Assembly: GCA_964562905.1 (NCBI GenBank)
Contig: CAZLVG010000038.1
Location: 1-8,664 of the forward strand
DNA: 8,664 bases
From: CAYSWF01 sp964562905
Lineage (GTDB): Bacteria > Patescibacteriota > Andersenbacteria > UBA10190
Direction of reading: 5' to 3'
The notes under the pieces were generated by a model that saw only the letters and a list, made by a program, of their open reading frames with translations, searched no databases and was not told the origin of the DNA. Positions 1 to 6,835 of this stretch are shown here, piece after piece (the first letter of the stretch is position 1; each line of letters opens with the position of its first letter). A program made the translations under genes and the position numbers.

Positions 1-44
1 CTCTTAAGAAGGCTAACGTCTAAGCCCAGTACTCTATTTCACCG

Positions 45-68
45 CTTCTGGCTCTGTGGAGCCAGAAG
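45..68. repeat. Perfect 10-bp inverted repeat (hairpin)
   Basis: CTTCTGGCTC at 45-54 is the exact reverse complement of GAGCCAGAAG at 59-68, with a TGTG loop. Neither side carries a T-run, so terminator function is unsupported. Confidence 0.75.
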
Positions 69-104
69 GCTGCTGGGCCGCGCCAGTTGAGCTGAACAAA
101 TCTT

Positions 105-133
105 GCCGGCTTGAGCTCTAAGCTCAAGCCGGC
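105..133. repeat. Perfect 13-bp inverted repeat (hairpin, 3-nt loop)
   Basis: GCCGGCTTGAGCT at 105-117 pairs exactly with AGCTCAAGCCGGC at 121-133 around the loop CTA. It is the strongest stem in the window. No U-tract follows on either strand. It could be a REP-type palindrome or a structured 3' end for a neighbouring transcript. Confidence 0.8.
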
Positions 134-210
134 CTGTGCGTAGCTTGCCCGCGCGTTGCGCCTGTCTGCGTGCTACGGCACAGGCAGGCACAGGCAGGCG
201 CACAGGCAGG
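133..210. repeat. CACAGGCAGG direct repeats with an imperfect inverted partner
   Basis: CACAGGCAGG occurs at 179-188 and 189-198, and again at 201-210 after a CG insertion. The arm at 133-144 (CCTGTGCGTAGC) pairs with 172-184 (GCTACGGCACAGG) except for one bulged base, giving a large imperfect stem that shares bases with the first repeat copy. Confidence 0.6.
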
Positions 211-241
211 AGCTTTGGATTTTAACCCTTCACCCCCTCAT

Positions 242-262
242 CCCCTCCCGTCAAGGGAGGGG
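242..262. repeat. REP-like G/C palindrome
   Basis: CCCCTCCC at 242-249 pairs with GGGAGGGG at 255-262 around a 5-nt loop (GTCAA). It is preceded by a C-rich CACCCCCTCATC stretch and followed by AAAATAAGG. From general knowledge this resembles widespread REP-type intergenic palindromes. I cannot test whether it recurs in this genome. Confidence 0.6.
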
Positions 263-278
263 AAAATAAGGAAGTTTC

Positions 279-313
279 TTACGAATTACGAGTTACGAAT
301 TACGAGTTACGGA
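279..313. repeat. Heptamer tandem repeat TTACGAR, five units
   Basis: Five consecutive 7-bp units read TTACGAA, TTACGAG, TTACGAA, TTACGAG, TTACGGA. The A/G alternation at the seventh base gives a 14-bp higher-order period. The array stops a few bases short of the beta-CASP stop codon at 321-323. The unit length is not a multiple of three, fitting a non-coding location. Confidence 0.8.
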
Positions 314-320
314 TAACCAG

Positions 321-1727
321 TCATACCGTGTAACTCATACCTTCCTCTGGCCGCTCCACCCGCCAGGAGGCATGAGCTTGTTCAAGTTGCGCCTTCAAGT
401 CATCCGCCTGGTGCGGCTCCCCGTGCACCAGAAAAACATCTTTGAGCCCCTTTATCTTTTCCGCGTACTGCTGCAGCTGGTTGCGGTCCGCGTGAGCCGA
501 GAATTCATTAAACATAAACACCTGCGCCCGCACCGGCAGGCGGTCGCCGAATATTTCCACTTCGCTCTCCCCCTCCACGATCTGCCGGCCCAAAGTGCCT
601 TCGGCTTGATAGCCGGTTACGAAGATGGCGCTTTGGGGTTTGCTGATATGCTGACGCAAGTGGTGTACTACCCGCCCGTACGACATCATGCCCGAGGCGG
701 AGATAACCATAAAGGGATCTTCTTTATCGTTAAGTTTTTTGGACTCTTCCTGCGACCTAATATACTTCAAGTTGCTGAACTTAAGCGGCTTGTCGTCCGG
801 ACTCTTAAAGTCAGTTCTTGACTCCTTGTCGTATTCCCGCCGGTGGCGGCCGTACACTTCCGTCAAATCCACGGCCAGGGGAGAGTCCACGTACACGGGA
901 AAGCGCGGTAGCTTGCCTTCGTCAAACAGCTTGTGCAGCAAGTACACTATCCCCTGCGTACGCCCCAGAGAAAAAGCGGGTACTATCATTTTCCCGCCGC
1001 GGTCCAGCACAGTTTTGATATTCAGGGCCAGGCGGTCTTCAGCGCCTTCCGAAGCTTCATGCACCCGGCTGCCGTAAGTACTTTCCAACAGCAGCACCTC
1101 CACTTCTTCCTCCGGCGCCTGCGGATCATGCAAAAGGGGCAGGCCTCTAGGTCCTAAGTCCCCGGAAAAAAGCAGTCGCTTTGTTTTCCGGCCCTCTTTT
1201 ATTTCCAACAGACACGCGGCCGATCCTAAAATATGCCCCGCATCATAAAACTTCAGCCTTGCCCCGGCGGCGATATCCCGCCAGCCGCTGCCGTGCCTGG
1301 CGTACGGCACTTCAGCAAAACGCTCCATGGCTCTGGCGACATCTTTTACTACAAACAAGGGCTGGCGTTCTCTGGGCGAGCCTAAGTTGTGCCGGCGGCG
1401 ATACGCGGCATCTTGCATTTCAATTTCAGCCATATCTTCCAGCATTAGTTTGGTCACGTCCCGCGTGGCGGCCGTAGCGTAAATCAGCCCTTCGTACCCT
1501 TCTTTGACCAGCAAGGGCAGCAGGCCGCAGTGGTCAATATGGGCATGCGACAAAATCACCGCCTCCGGCAAGTGGGAAGAAAAAGGAAGGCAGCTATTCT
1601 TCTCCCTCGTCTTCTCCGAAGGGCCCTGCCAGACACCGCAGTCAAACAGCACGCGCCGGCCGTCCGCTTCCACCATGTGCTTACTGCCGGTTACTCCTCC
1701 CGCCGCGCCGTAAAAAGTGATTTTCAC
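321..1727 (-). CDS. MBL-fold beta-CASP ribonuclease (CPSF73/TTHA0252-like)
   Basis: This 468-residue cytoplasmic protein belongs to the metallo-beta-lactamase/beta-CASP family that cuts or trims RNA using two zinc ions. The MBL core shows HAHIDH at residues 61-66, the metal His at about 165 (DAGHILGSA) and the metal Asp at about 190 (FSGDLG). The beta-CASP part shows motif A Glu at about 215 (LLLESTYG), the His pair of motif B at about 355-356 (after SASGMMSYGRVV) and motif C His at about 412 (EFSAHAD). A C-terminal RMMBL segment (FLVHGEPHQADDL) follows. All expected catalytic positions are present and the length is normal for the short KH-less bacterial type. Translation starts at GTG, 15 nt after the cupredoxin stop and with only a weak AGG upstream, so it probably relies on read-through transcription from that gene. 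A role in RNA turnover is inferred; RNase versus DNase activity cannot be read from sequence. Confidence 0.93.
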   Translation of the reverse strand: MKITFYGAAGGVTGSKHMVEADGRRVLFDCGVWQGPSEKTREKNSCLPFSSHLPEAVILSHAHIDHCGLLPLLVKEGYEGLIYATAATRDVTKLMLEDMAEIEMQDAAYRRRHNLGSPRERQPLFVVKDVARAMERFAEVPYARHGSGWRDIAAGARLKFYDAGHILGSAACLLEIKEGRKTKRLLFSGDLGPRGLPLLHDPQAPEEEVEVLLLESTYGSRVHEASEGAEDRLALNIKTVLDRGGKMIVPAFSLGRTQGIVYLLHKLFDEGKLPRFPVYVDSPLAVDLTEVYGRHRREYDKESRTDFKSPDDKPLKFSNLKYIRSQEESKKLNDKEDPFMVISASGMMSYGRVVHHLRQHISKPQSAIFVTGYQAEGTLGRQIVEGESEVEIFGDRLPVRAQVFMFNEFSAHADRNQLQQYAEKIKGLKDVFLVHGEPHQADDLKAQLEQAHASWRVERPEEGMSYTV

Positions 1728-1742
1728 TGTCGCCGGCCTGTC

Positions 1743-2306
1743 TTACTCAACAGCAATAGTGCCTGTAAACTGTGGGTGCAGATGGTCATGAAAGCTCCAC
1801 TGGCCTTTTTGGGTGAAAGTGAACTGATACTCTTCTCCCGTAGCAAGCCCCCTCTCCGCGTCAAACTCCGGCAATACTTCGTGCTCCGGGTGCACCGCGG
1901 ACGCCGGCCAATGCGGCGCCTGCCCGTTATTCACAAACGTCACTGTAGTACCGGCGGACACGGCCAGGGTTTCCGGCTGAAAGCCCGTGTCAGTCATGGA
2001 TATCACGGCTTCTTCCTGTTCGCTGCCGCCGGCCGCCGCTTCTTCATCCTCTTGCGCCTCCCGGCTCTCCGGCGACACGGCGGGCGCGCCTTCCGCCTCT
2101 CCCGCCACGCCTGCCGGCGGCGTGGTTGAAGGAAGCATCTTCAAAAACTGGCCGCCCGAAGCGCCTTCCCTGGGCTCCTCTTCTTTGAGCAAGGGAGTAC
2201 CTTCAGGCACTACGTCTCCTTCGGGAGCCGTAGAGCGATACATCAAAATACCAGCGGCCGCCAGAATTACCACTACGGCTATCAACAATATTCCGGCTAA
2301 TTTCAT
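1743..2306 (-). CDS. Membrane-anchored cupredoxin-domain protein with atypical metal site
   Basis: This 187-residue protein has a hydrophobic N-terminal segment (about residues 4-22) that serves as signal or anchor, with no lipobox Cys. A Pro/Glu/Ala-rich acidic linker (about 28-100) then holds a plastocyanin-like domain (about 101-187) outside the membrane. The domain shows the usual strands (TGFQPETLAVSAGTTVTFVN), a ligand-type His at 132 (APHWPAS) and a C-terminal segment, WSFHDHLHPQF, followed by TGTIAVE. Aligned by eye to the classical Y-x-C-x-x-H-x-x-M motif, the Cys position holds Asp174, the His is His177 and the axial Met position holds Phe180. Extra His residues lie at 173, 175, 139 and 142. 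The protein contains no cysteine at all, so a blue type-1 copper centre is not possible. It may bind copper in another geometry. The start has its own -10 box 10 nt upstream, and beta-CASP follows 15 nt downstream. Confidence 0.88.
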   Translation of the reverse strand: MKLAGILLIAVVVILAAAGILMYRSTAPEGDVVPEGTPLLKEEEPREGASGGQFLKMLPSTTPPAGVAGEAEGAPAVSPESREAQEDEEAAAGGSEQEEAVISMTDTGFQPETLAVSAGTTVTFVNNGQAPHWPASAVHPEHEVLPEFDAERGLATGEEYQFTFTQKGQWSFHDHLHPQFTGTIAVE

Positions 2307-2316
2307 GGTTGCTCTT

Positions 2317-2346
2317 AGTATATAACCAGTGCCCCCGGCCGCGCAA
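2317..2346 (-). promoter_or_regulatory. Putative promoter of the cupredoxin gene, near-leaderless
   Basis: On the minus strand, TATACT (2317-2322) lies 10 nt from the ATG at 2306, with TTGCGC (2341-2346) 18 bp further upstream as a weak -35. Transcription would begin about 3-4 nt before the ATG. No Shine-Dalgarno sequence is present (AAGAGCAACC precedes ATG). The gene may also be co-transcribed from the helicase 54 nt upstream. Confidence 0.5.
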
Positions 2347-2360
2347 GCATGCCAACACCG

Positions 2361-5300
2361 TCACTGAAACACCCGGTACTTAACTCCCTTAACTCCCGGT
2401 GTTGTACAGTACTCGCATTCTCCGCAGCCCTCGGCGTCCAGAAATTTAAGTTCTTTGATTTCCCGCCCCACACGGATGACCTCCTGTTTAAGCTCGCTGA
2501 CTTCTCTTTCTGTTATGCCAAATTCTTTTCTAACCAGCCGGCCTGTCCGCTTACTGGGTTGTATAAAGTGTATACTGCCAGCCACTATTTCATATTTAAA
2601 TCTCGGTGATAAGTCGCCTATTAATTTATAGAACACTAATTGGCGGCGGTAGTCGCCGCCCTCCCGCAACTTGCCTCCAGCACTGTCCGGATTACCCGTC
2701 TTATAGTCCACCACCCGCGCTTGATTGCCCTCTCTTATTTCAATCTTATCCAGTTTACCCGTCAGGCCCACCCCCTCCAGGTTAACTCCGTGGGAACGGA
2801 AATCGTATTCCACCAGGGAAGGTGAGGTCCAGCTTCTCCCGCAAGCTTCGTAGTAAGCTTCCAGGGCGCCCCGGCCCAGCTGCTGTACTTCAGATCTTTC
2901 GTTTTCCACTAGATCTTCCATCTTAAGATGCCTCTGGAAACGCTCCAGCAGATAATCTCTGTCCGGCAGCCTGCCTTCCTTCTGGTAGCTTGTAAACAAG
3001 TCTTTCAAGGCGGCGTGCACGGCCGTTCCAAAAGCCATGTGTTTTGTCTTGGCTGAAGGCGCCCGCAACACATTTCGGTAGTAGAACAAACGGGGGCACC
3101 GAAGATAATTGTTTAGATGAGTCACGCTCATAACGTAATTTTCCAGGTTCGCCGCCAGCCAGGCTCTGACATCAACTGCCGTTCCCTCTTTCCGCGCCGG
3201 CGCCAGCCGATCCACAGCCAGCGCCTCGGAAGATTGTTCTCGTTGAATCTCCACCACCTCCACGTTGGCAGCGCTTATCTCCCGCGCGAAGAGGGACGGC
3301 AGCCGGGCTCGTCCGTTCCTATCGCGCCGGGCCGAAGTTATGTATACCTGGCGGCGGCCGCGGGTCAAGGCCACATAAAATAATCTTCTCTCTTCTTCAT
3401 GGCCGTGTTCTCCTTCCGACAATCCGTGCCGCAGCAGCCCAGGCGGCAGCGCCAGTGCCGACTTCTGGCGCGTATTACCCCAATGCCCGTCCACCACGTT
3501 AACTAGAAAAACATAATCAAATTCCAACCCTTTGGCTTTATGAACGGTCATCAGCCGTACCCCCTTTTCATTAGTGCGCCAAGGGTCACAGCGCAGCGCC
3601 AGGCCGCTCTCCTCCAGTATTTTAAGACGCTGCATGAGATGCGCCAGCGTGGCGCCGGGCTGTTCCCGCCCTAATTTTCTCACTTCCTCAAACAAAGCTG
3701 TTATCTTGCGCAGCAGAGGAAGGTTTGCCTGCCGCAAAGCATCCTCCAACAACTCCGACTCCTGCAACACTTGACTGAAGAAATGCTGCAAGGTCGTATT
3801 TTCTTTCATCCCGCGCCATCGGGCCAGTTTCCGGGCCAGTTCCAGCCAAGGCCGCGTGTCCGACACTCCCGCCTCTTTAAGGTATTGTCGCTGTGATATA
3901 ACGGCTCCCAGGCCGACCAGGGCCGGCAGCCGCCCTCCGTACCCGGACCACCGCCTGCGGCCGGCGTAATACAAAACTTTGACCGTGTCCAGTTCGTCCA
4001 GCCCCCAAAAATCATATGGCAGTATTTCAGCCAGCGCTTCGTCGTCTTTTATATCCGACAGGTAAGTTAACAGCTTTAAGAATTGATTAACCTTGATATC
4101 ACGCAAAACGTCTTCACCCGCCTCCAGACGGGCCGGCACCTTAAGGCGCGTCATCACCTCCAGCAACTCGTCCGCCTCCCGGTTGTATTTGTAAAGAATA
4201 GCCATCTGATCCGGGTCAACCCCGTCTTCTATTAACCGTCTGGCCTCCCGCGCGGTGAAATAAGCCTCCTCTTCCATCGTATCAAGCTCCGCCCGCCGCA
4301 GTTTGGCCGGCGCGGCGGCCGTGCCGGCCACTAGGTTTATCTCGATATTCCCTATGTGTTGAGCCGCCGATCTTGTATTGTGGGCGATGACTTCGGCTGC
4401 GGCGTTCAGAATAACCTGCTGGCTGCGGTAGTTGTCGCTTAACGATATCACGCGCACGTATTCCTGATACTTATCATAAAAGTGCAGCAGGTTTTCCAGT
4501 GAGGCGCCTTGAAAGCGAAAAATAGACTGTTTGTCATCCCCCACCACAAAGATATTGGGGTTAGGGTAATAACTGCCGAGCAAATCCACCGCTTCGTTCT
4601 GGGCTCCGTTGGTGTCCTGATACTCGTCCACCAGCACGTATTGAAATTGCTCCTGGTAGTAAGCCAGCAGCTCGTCGTCTTTTTTCAACCCGCGCACCAC
4701 TTTCATTATCATGTCCTCAAAGTCATAACGGCCCAGCCGCTCCAATTCCGCCTGGTAACCACGATACACCTCTGCCATATCTCTCTGTCGGGGAAGCTGC
4801 TTCCTGGCGGCGTTAAAATATTTCTTCCATTCATTCTTAAGTCCAGTTCTAAATTTGCTGGCCTCTCTTTCAGTCAAGCCCGCCACGCTGCGATCATACT
4901 CCACGAAACTACTCTCCAGGGGCTGCCATATCCGCCCCGCGCCATGCGAAGAGGCAACCCGACCTACTTCTTCTCTTACCCGCCGACAGGCCTCGTCAGT
5001 GCGACGCGCCGCCGGCCAAGAGAAAAAGGGTTCCAGCGTGCCGGCAGCCGCCTCCACAAATTGTTCTGTCTTATCCAGTACCTCCTTCAGGTCGCGGTAG
5101 CTGACATCCTCCTGTTTTAACCGTCTAACCGCGTCCGTCAAATCCCTGACATAATAATAAGGGCGCCCGAAGGGTTTTAGGGGGCTGCCGGCCGGCAGCT
5201 GGTCTACCAGCCGGCGGAACAACTGCACTCTCTCCACGTCCGATAAGGCCTGCCACTCGCCTGTCTCCTCCTCGTCAGGAGCAGGAGCGCGCGGTTGCAT

Positions 5301-5657
5301 GAACTTGTCCGGCCACTCTTTTATCACCTCGTTGCAAAAGGAATGAAAAGTTGAAATCCTAACCTGGTAGGCGGCTTCACCTATCAAGCCGTAAAGCCTC
5401 TGCCTCATCTCTACCGCTGCCGATTCGGTAAAAGTAAGACACAAAATATTCCACGGATCCATCTGCGTGCGGCGCAGTATATTAGCCGCCCGCATGGTCA
5501 GCACCTGCGTCTTACCCGTGCCGGGCCCGGCCAGCACCATCACCGGCCCCTCAATGGCGTCCACCGCCTCCCGCTGCCGGCTGTTAAGCTGCCTGTACGC
5601 TTCCCTAAATGTTTCCTCCGCAATGCGCGGCCTTACTTCCACTTGGCGTTGTCTCAT
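2361..5657 (-). CDS. UvrD/PcrA-type helicase fused to RecB-family nuclease
   Basis: This 1098-residue ATP-dependent helicase-nuclease likely unwinds and resects DNA ends, an RecBCD/AddAB-like job in one chain. The superfamily 1 motifs are complete: Q motif (LNSRQREAV, about 24-32), Walker A AGPGTGKT (43-50), TFHSFC (103-108), DEYQDT (344-349), GDDKQSIFRFQG (373-384), LSDNYRS (406-412), MTVHKAKGLEFD (703-714) and FYVALTRGRR (760-769). The C-terminal PD-(D/E)XK domain starts near 844 and shows His881 (GTAVHAAL), Asp970 (TGKLDKI), Asp984-Lys986 (VVDYKTG) and Gln1006 (YRRQLVFY). Cys854 (YLRCPRLFYY) plus Cys1078, 1081 and 1084 (CGECEYC) look like the iron-sulfur staple of AddB-type nucleases, though the last spacing is tighter than usual. 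The ATG has AAGGA 4 nt upstream. The gene is divergent from the STAS-like gene and heads a minus-strand cluster. Recombinational repair is inferred from domain content. Confidence 0.94.
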   Translation of the reverse strand: MRQRQVEVRPRIAEETFREAYRQLNSRQREAVDAIEGPVMVLAGPGTGKTQVLTMRAANILRRTQMDPWNILCLTFTESAAVEMRQRLYGLIGEAAYQVRISTFHSFCNEVIKEWPDKFMQPRAPAPDEEETGEWQALSDVERVQLFRRLVDQLPAGSPLKPFGRPYYYVRDLTDAVRRLKQEDVSYRDLKEVLDKTEQFVEAAAGTLEPFFSWPAARRTDEACRRVREEVGRVASSHGAGRIWQPLESSFVEYDRSVAGLTEREASKFRTGLKNEWKKYFNAARKQLPRQRDMAEVYRGYQAELERLGRYDFEDMIMKVVRGLKKDDELLAYYQEQFQYVLVDEYQDTNGAQNEAVDLLGSYYPNPNIFVVGDDKQSIFRFQGASLENLLHFYDKYQEYVRVISLSDNYRSQQVILNAAAEVIAHNTRSAAQHIGNIEINLVAGTAAAPAKLRRAELDTMEEEAYFTAREARRLIEDGVDPDQMAILYKYNREADELLEVMTRLKVPARLEAGEDVLRDIKVNQFLKLLTYLSDIKDDEALAEILPYDFWGLDELDTVKVLYYAGRRRWSGYGGRLPALVGLGAVISQRQYLKEAGVSDTRPWLELARKLARWRGMKENTTLQHFFSQVLQESELLEDALRQANLPLLRKITALFEEVRKLGREQPGATLAHLMQRLKILEESGLALRCDPWRTNEKGVRLMTVHKAKGLEFDYVFLVNVVDGHWGNTRQKSALALPPGLLRHGLSEGEHGHEEERRLFYVALTRGRRQVYITSARRDRNGRARLPSLFAREISAANVEVVEIQREQSSEALAVDRLAPARKEGTAVDVRAWLAANLENYVMSVTHLNNYLRCPRLFYYRNVLRAPSAKTKHMAFGTAVHAALKDLFTSYQKEGRLPDRDYLLERFQRHLKMEDLVENERSEVQQLGRGALEAYYEACGRSWTSPSLVEYDFRSHGVNLEGVGLTGKLDKIEIREGNQARVVDYKTGNPDSAGGKLREGGDYRRQLVFYKLIGDLSPRFKYEIVAGSIHFIQPSKRTGRLVRKEFGITEREVSELKQEVIRVGREIKELKFLDAEGCGECEYCTTPGVKGVKYRVFQ

Positions 5658-5660
5658 GAT

Positions 5661-5689
5661 TTCCTTATGTTACACCGCTACCCTATAAT
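5661..5689 (+). promoter_or_regulatory. Putative promoter of the STAS-like gene
   Basis: A perfect TATAAT lies at 5684-5689, with a poor -35 candidate (TTCCTT, 5661-5666) at 17-bp spacing. The transcript would start near 5696, about 6-7 nt before the ATG at 5703. No Shine-Dalgarno sequence precedes that ATG (AAAAACAGTTACC). This favours ATG 5703 over the TTG at 5643, which lies inside the opposing gene and upstream of the promoter. Confidence 0.55.
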
Positions 5690-5713
5690 AAAAACAGTTA
5701 CCATGACAGAGAA
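5684..5713 (-). promoter_or_regulatory. Putative promoter of the helicase-nuclease gene
   Basis: TATTAT at 5685-5690 (minus strand) fits a -10 box. A weak -35 candidate TTCTCT lies at 5708-5713 with 17-bp spacing. The predicted start near 5678 leaves a leader of about 20 nt that contains the AAGGA ribosome site (5662-5666). The -10 box sits on the same AT-rich bases as the plus-strand -10 of the opposite gene. Confidence 0.5.
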
Positions 5714-6158
5714 AAACGCACTACCAGAATCTTTTCCCGGCCTAACGGTGAGTGAAATACAGCCGCGCACCTTTCACATGAAATTTACCCACTATTATAG
5801 GGATGGGGAGGCTAATACCAGTCAAGCCAGGCACTATCTTGACAAAGTTAAGCAAGTTACGGCTAAGCATCCCGGTCAGAAGCTAAACTTTATTCACGAC
5901 ACTTCAGCGCTGCCCAGCGCTCCCTTTCTCACCCGCCAAGCCCTTCAAGCCTACCAGGAAGCTTACTCGCACCCTCAAGTGCAGAAAGTGGCTATGGTCG
6001 GAATGGACCCCATACTGAAGGGCATCGTCACCCTGCTGGCTCGGTTCAGTGGCCGGACCACAAACTCGGCCTTCTTTGGCACCTTAGAAGAAGGACTAGC
6101 CTGGATCAACAAGAAAAGGCCGGCTGCTTCTGGCCCGCCAGATAACGATCCCCAGTAA
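5703..6158 (+). CDS. SpoIIAA-like / STAS-SEC14-type protein
   Basis: This 151-residue soluble protein resembles the small SpoIIAA-like family (STAS/SEC14-type alpha-beta fold). The match is one of pattern. After a beta-rich N-terminal half with HMKFTHYYRDGE comes a strand followed by Asp (LNFIHDTSAL, about 61-70), a helix (PFLTRQALQAYQEAY), a strand (VQKVAMVGMD, about 93-102), a helix (ILKGIVTLLARFSG) and the characteristic ending FFGTLEEGLAWINKK (about 124-138). A polar Pro-rich tail follows. The family is poorly characterised; lipid or protein binding is possible but not shown here. No phosphorylatable anti-sigma-antagonist Ser in a DSSG-type context is evident, so an anti-sigma role is not supported. 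ATG 5703 was chosen because TATAAT sits just upstream. The last 63 bp overlap the 3' end of lgt in antisense. Confidence 0.72.
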   Translation: MTEKNALPESFPGLTVSEIQPRTFHMKFTHYYRDGEANTSQARHYLDKVKQVTAKHPGQKLNFIHDTSALPSAPFLTRQALQAYQEAYSHPQVQKVAMVGMDPILKGIVTLLARFSGRTTNSAFFGTLEEGLAWINKKRPAASGPPDNDPQ

Positions 6159-6827
6159 AACAGTCAGCACGGCCAGCCATTGGCCGCGGGTTAAGTTTAA
6201 AATCATGGGATAGTGATGCACGCGCAAAAATTCCATACCAAAGCGCGCCAGGCCGGCCAGTACCAGAAACACGGCCGCCGCTTTGCCTGCCGTCTCGCTC
6301 TCTCGGCGTAGATGCCAGTAAACTACACCGGCTATTGCTATATTAACGGCCACCGCCAAAAACTGCGCCAGGGGCGTGGCAAACAGCTCGCCGTTAACCA
6401 GGTTGCCCAGCCGCCCCACCGCCAGGCCCAGCGAGGCCGGCACGGCCGCCGCGTCGGCCAGCTTCCAGAAATCAATCTTCAGGCGCCGGCAGGCAAGCCA
6501 CAACGCCGCCGCCGCGCCCGCCAGCCCTCCATGCCAGGACATGCCGCCCTGCCACACGGCCGGAATCTCCAAAGGATGGAATAAAAAATGCGCCGGCTCG
6601 TAAAACAGGACAAAGCCCAGCCGGCCGCCGGCCAGTACGCCGGCTATAGCCCAGGTTAGCAAGTACAACAGCTGCTCCTGCGGCAGCTTAAGCTTTCTTA
6701 AAACAGCCGTCCGCGGCAGCAGGTACCACGCCAGGCCGAAAGCCGCCAGATACAAGATGCCGTACCAGCGGATCTGCCAGCCGAACAGATTCAAGACCAC
6801 TTCCCGCGCCGGCAAAAACTGTATCAT
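6096..6827 (-). CDS. lgt: Prolipoprotein diacylglyceryl transferase Lgt
   Basis: Lgt transfers diacylglycerol from phosphatidylglycerol to the lipobox Cys of prolipoproteins, the first step of lipoprotein maturation, in the cytoplasmic membrane. The 243-residue protein is strongly hydrophobic with about seven membrane segments. It retains the family signatures: WYGILY (21-26), GGRLGFVLFY (67-76), MSWHGGLAG with the essential His99 (96-104), the Lgt signature GRLGNLVNGEL (138-148) and RFGMEF with Arg195/Glu199 (195-200). It is shorter than the E. coli enzyme (about 290 residues), missing periplasmic loop length rather than catalytic motifs. The last 21 codons overlap the STAS-like gene in antisense, and the C-terminal residues after IVIWRARS look dispensable. 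A CATAAT box 8 nt before the ATG suggests a near-leaderless message. None of the proteins in this window shows an obvious lipobox, so its substrates lie elsewhere. Confidence 0.95.
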   Translation of the reverse strand: MIQFLPAREVVLNLFGWQIRWYGILYLAAFGLAWYLLPRTAVLRKLKLPQEQLLYLLTWAIAGVLAGGRLGFVLFYEPAHFLFHPLEIPAVWQGGMSWHGGLAGAAAALWLACRRLKIDFWKLADAAAVPASLGLAVGRLGNLVNGELFATPLAQFLAVAVNIAIAGVVYWHLRRESETAGKAAAVFLVLAGLARFGMEFLRVHHYPMILNLTRGQWLAVLTVLLGIVIWRARSSRPFLVDPG

Positions 6828-6835
6828 ATTCCCAA

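Larger units (their letters stand above)
1..320. other. Intergenic region rich in hairpins and short repeats
   Basis: No convincing coding region is visible on either strand. Frame 1 on the plus strand is open from the window edge to a TGA at 88-90, but it is short and shows no recognisable motif. The stretch lies downstream of the minus-strand beta-CASP gene. It contains at least three perfect hairpins of different sequence, a 10-bp direct repeat and a heptamer tandem repeat, each listed separately. None of the hairpins is followed by a clear T-run on either strand, so they look more like REP-type or structural repeats than classical intrinsic terminators, although they could still protect or end the transcript. 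Confidence 0.7.

Noticed and set aside
1..90. Frame 1 plus-strand tail of a gene cut by the window start
   Set aside because: It has only 29 codons, no family resemblance, and a perfect hairpin inside it. It is not supportable as coding.
242..262. Intrinsic terminator for the beta-CASP gene
   Set aside because: The stem is good but is followed on the minus strand by ATGAGGGGG rather than T residues, so it fits a REP-like palindrome better.
1530..2129. A 199-codon plus-strand open frame opposite the beta-CASP start and the cupredoxin gene
   Set aside because: It is antisense to two recognisable proteins, is Arg- and His-rich with no known motif, and has no promoter or ribosome site. It is a shadow frame of GC-rich coding DNA.
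4509..5120. A 203-codon plus-strand open frame inside the helicase gene
   Set aside because: It is fully antisense to the well-supported helicase-nuclease, with no domain or initiation signal.
5643..5702. TTG at 5643 as an upstream start for the STAS-like gene
   Set aside because: It lies inside the opposing helicase gene and upstream of the TATAAT box, so the codon would not be in the predicted transcript; ATG 5703 fits better.
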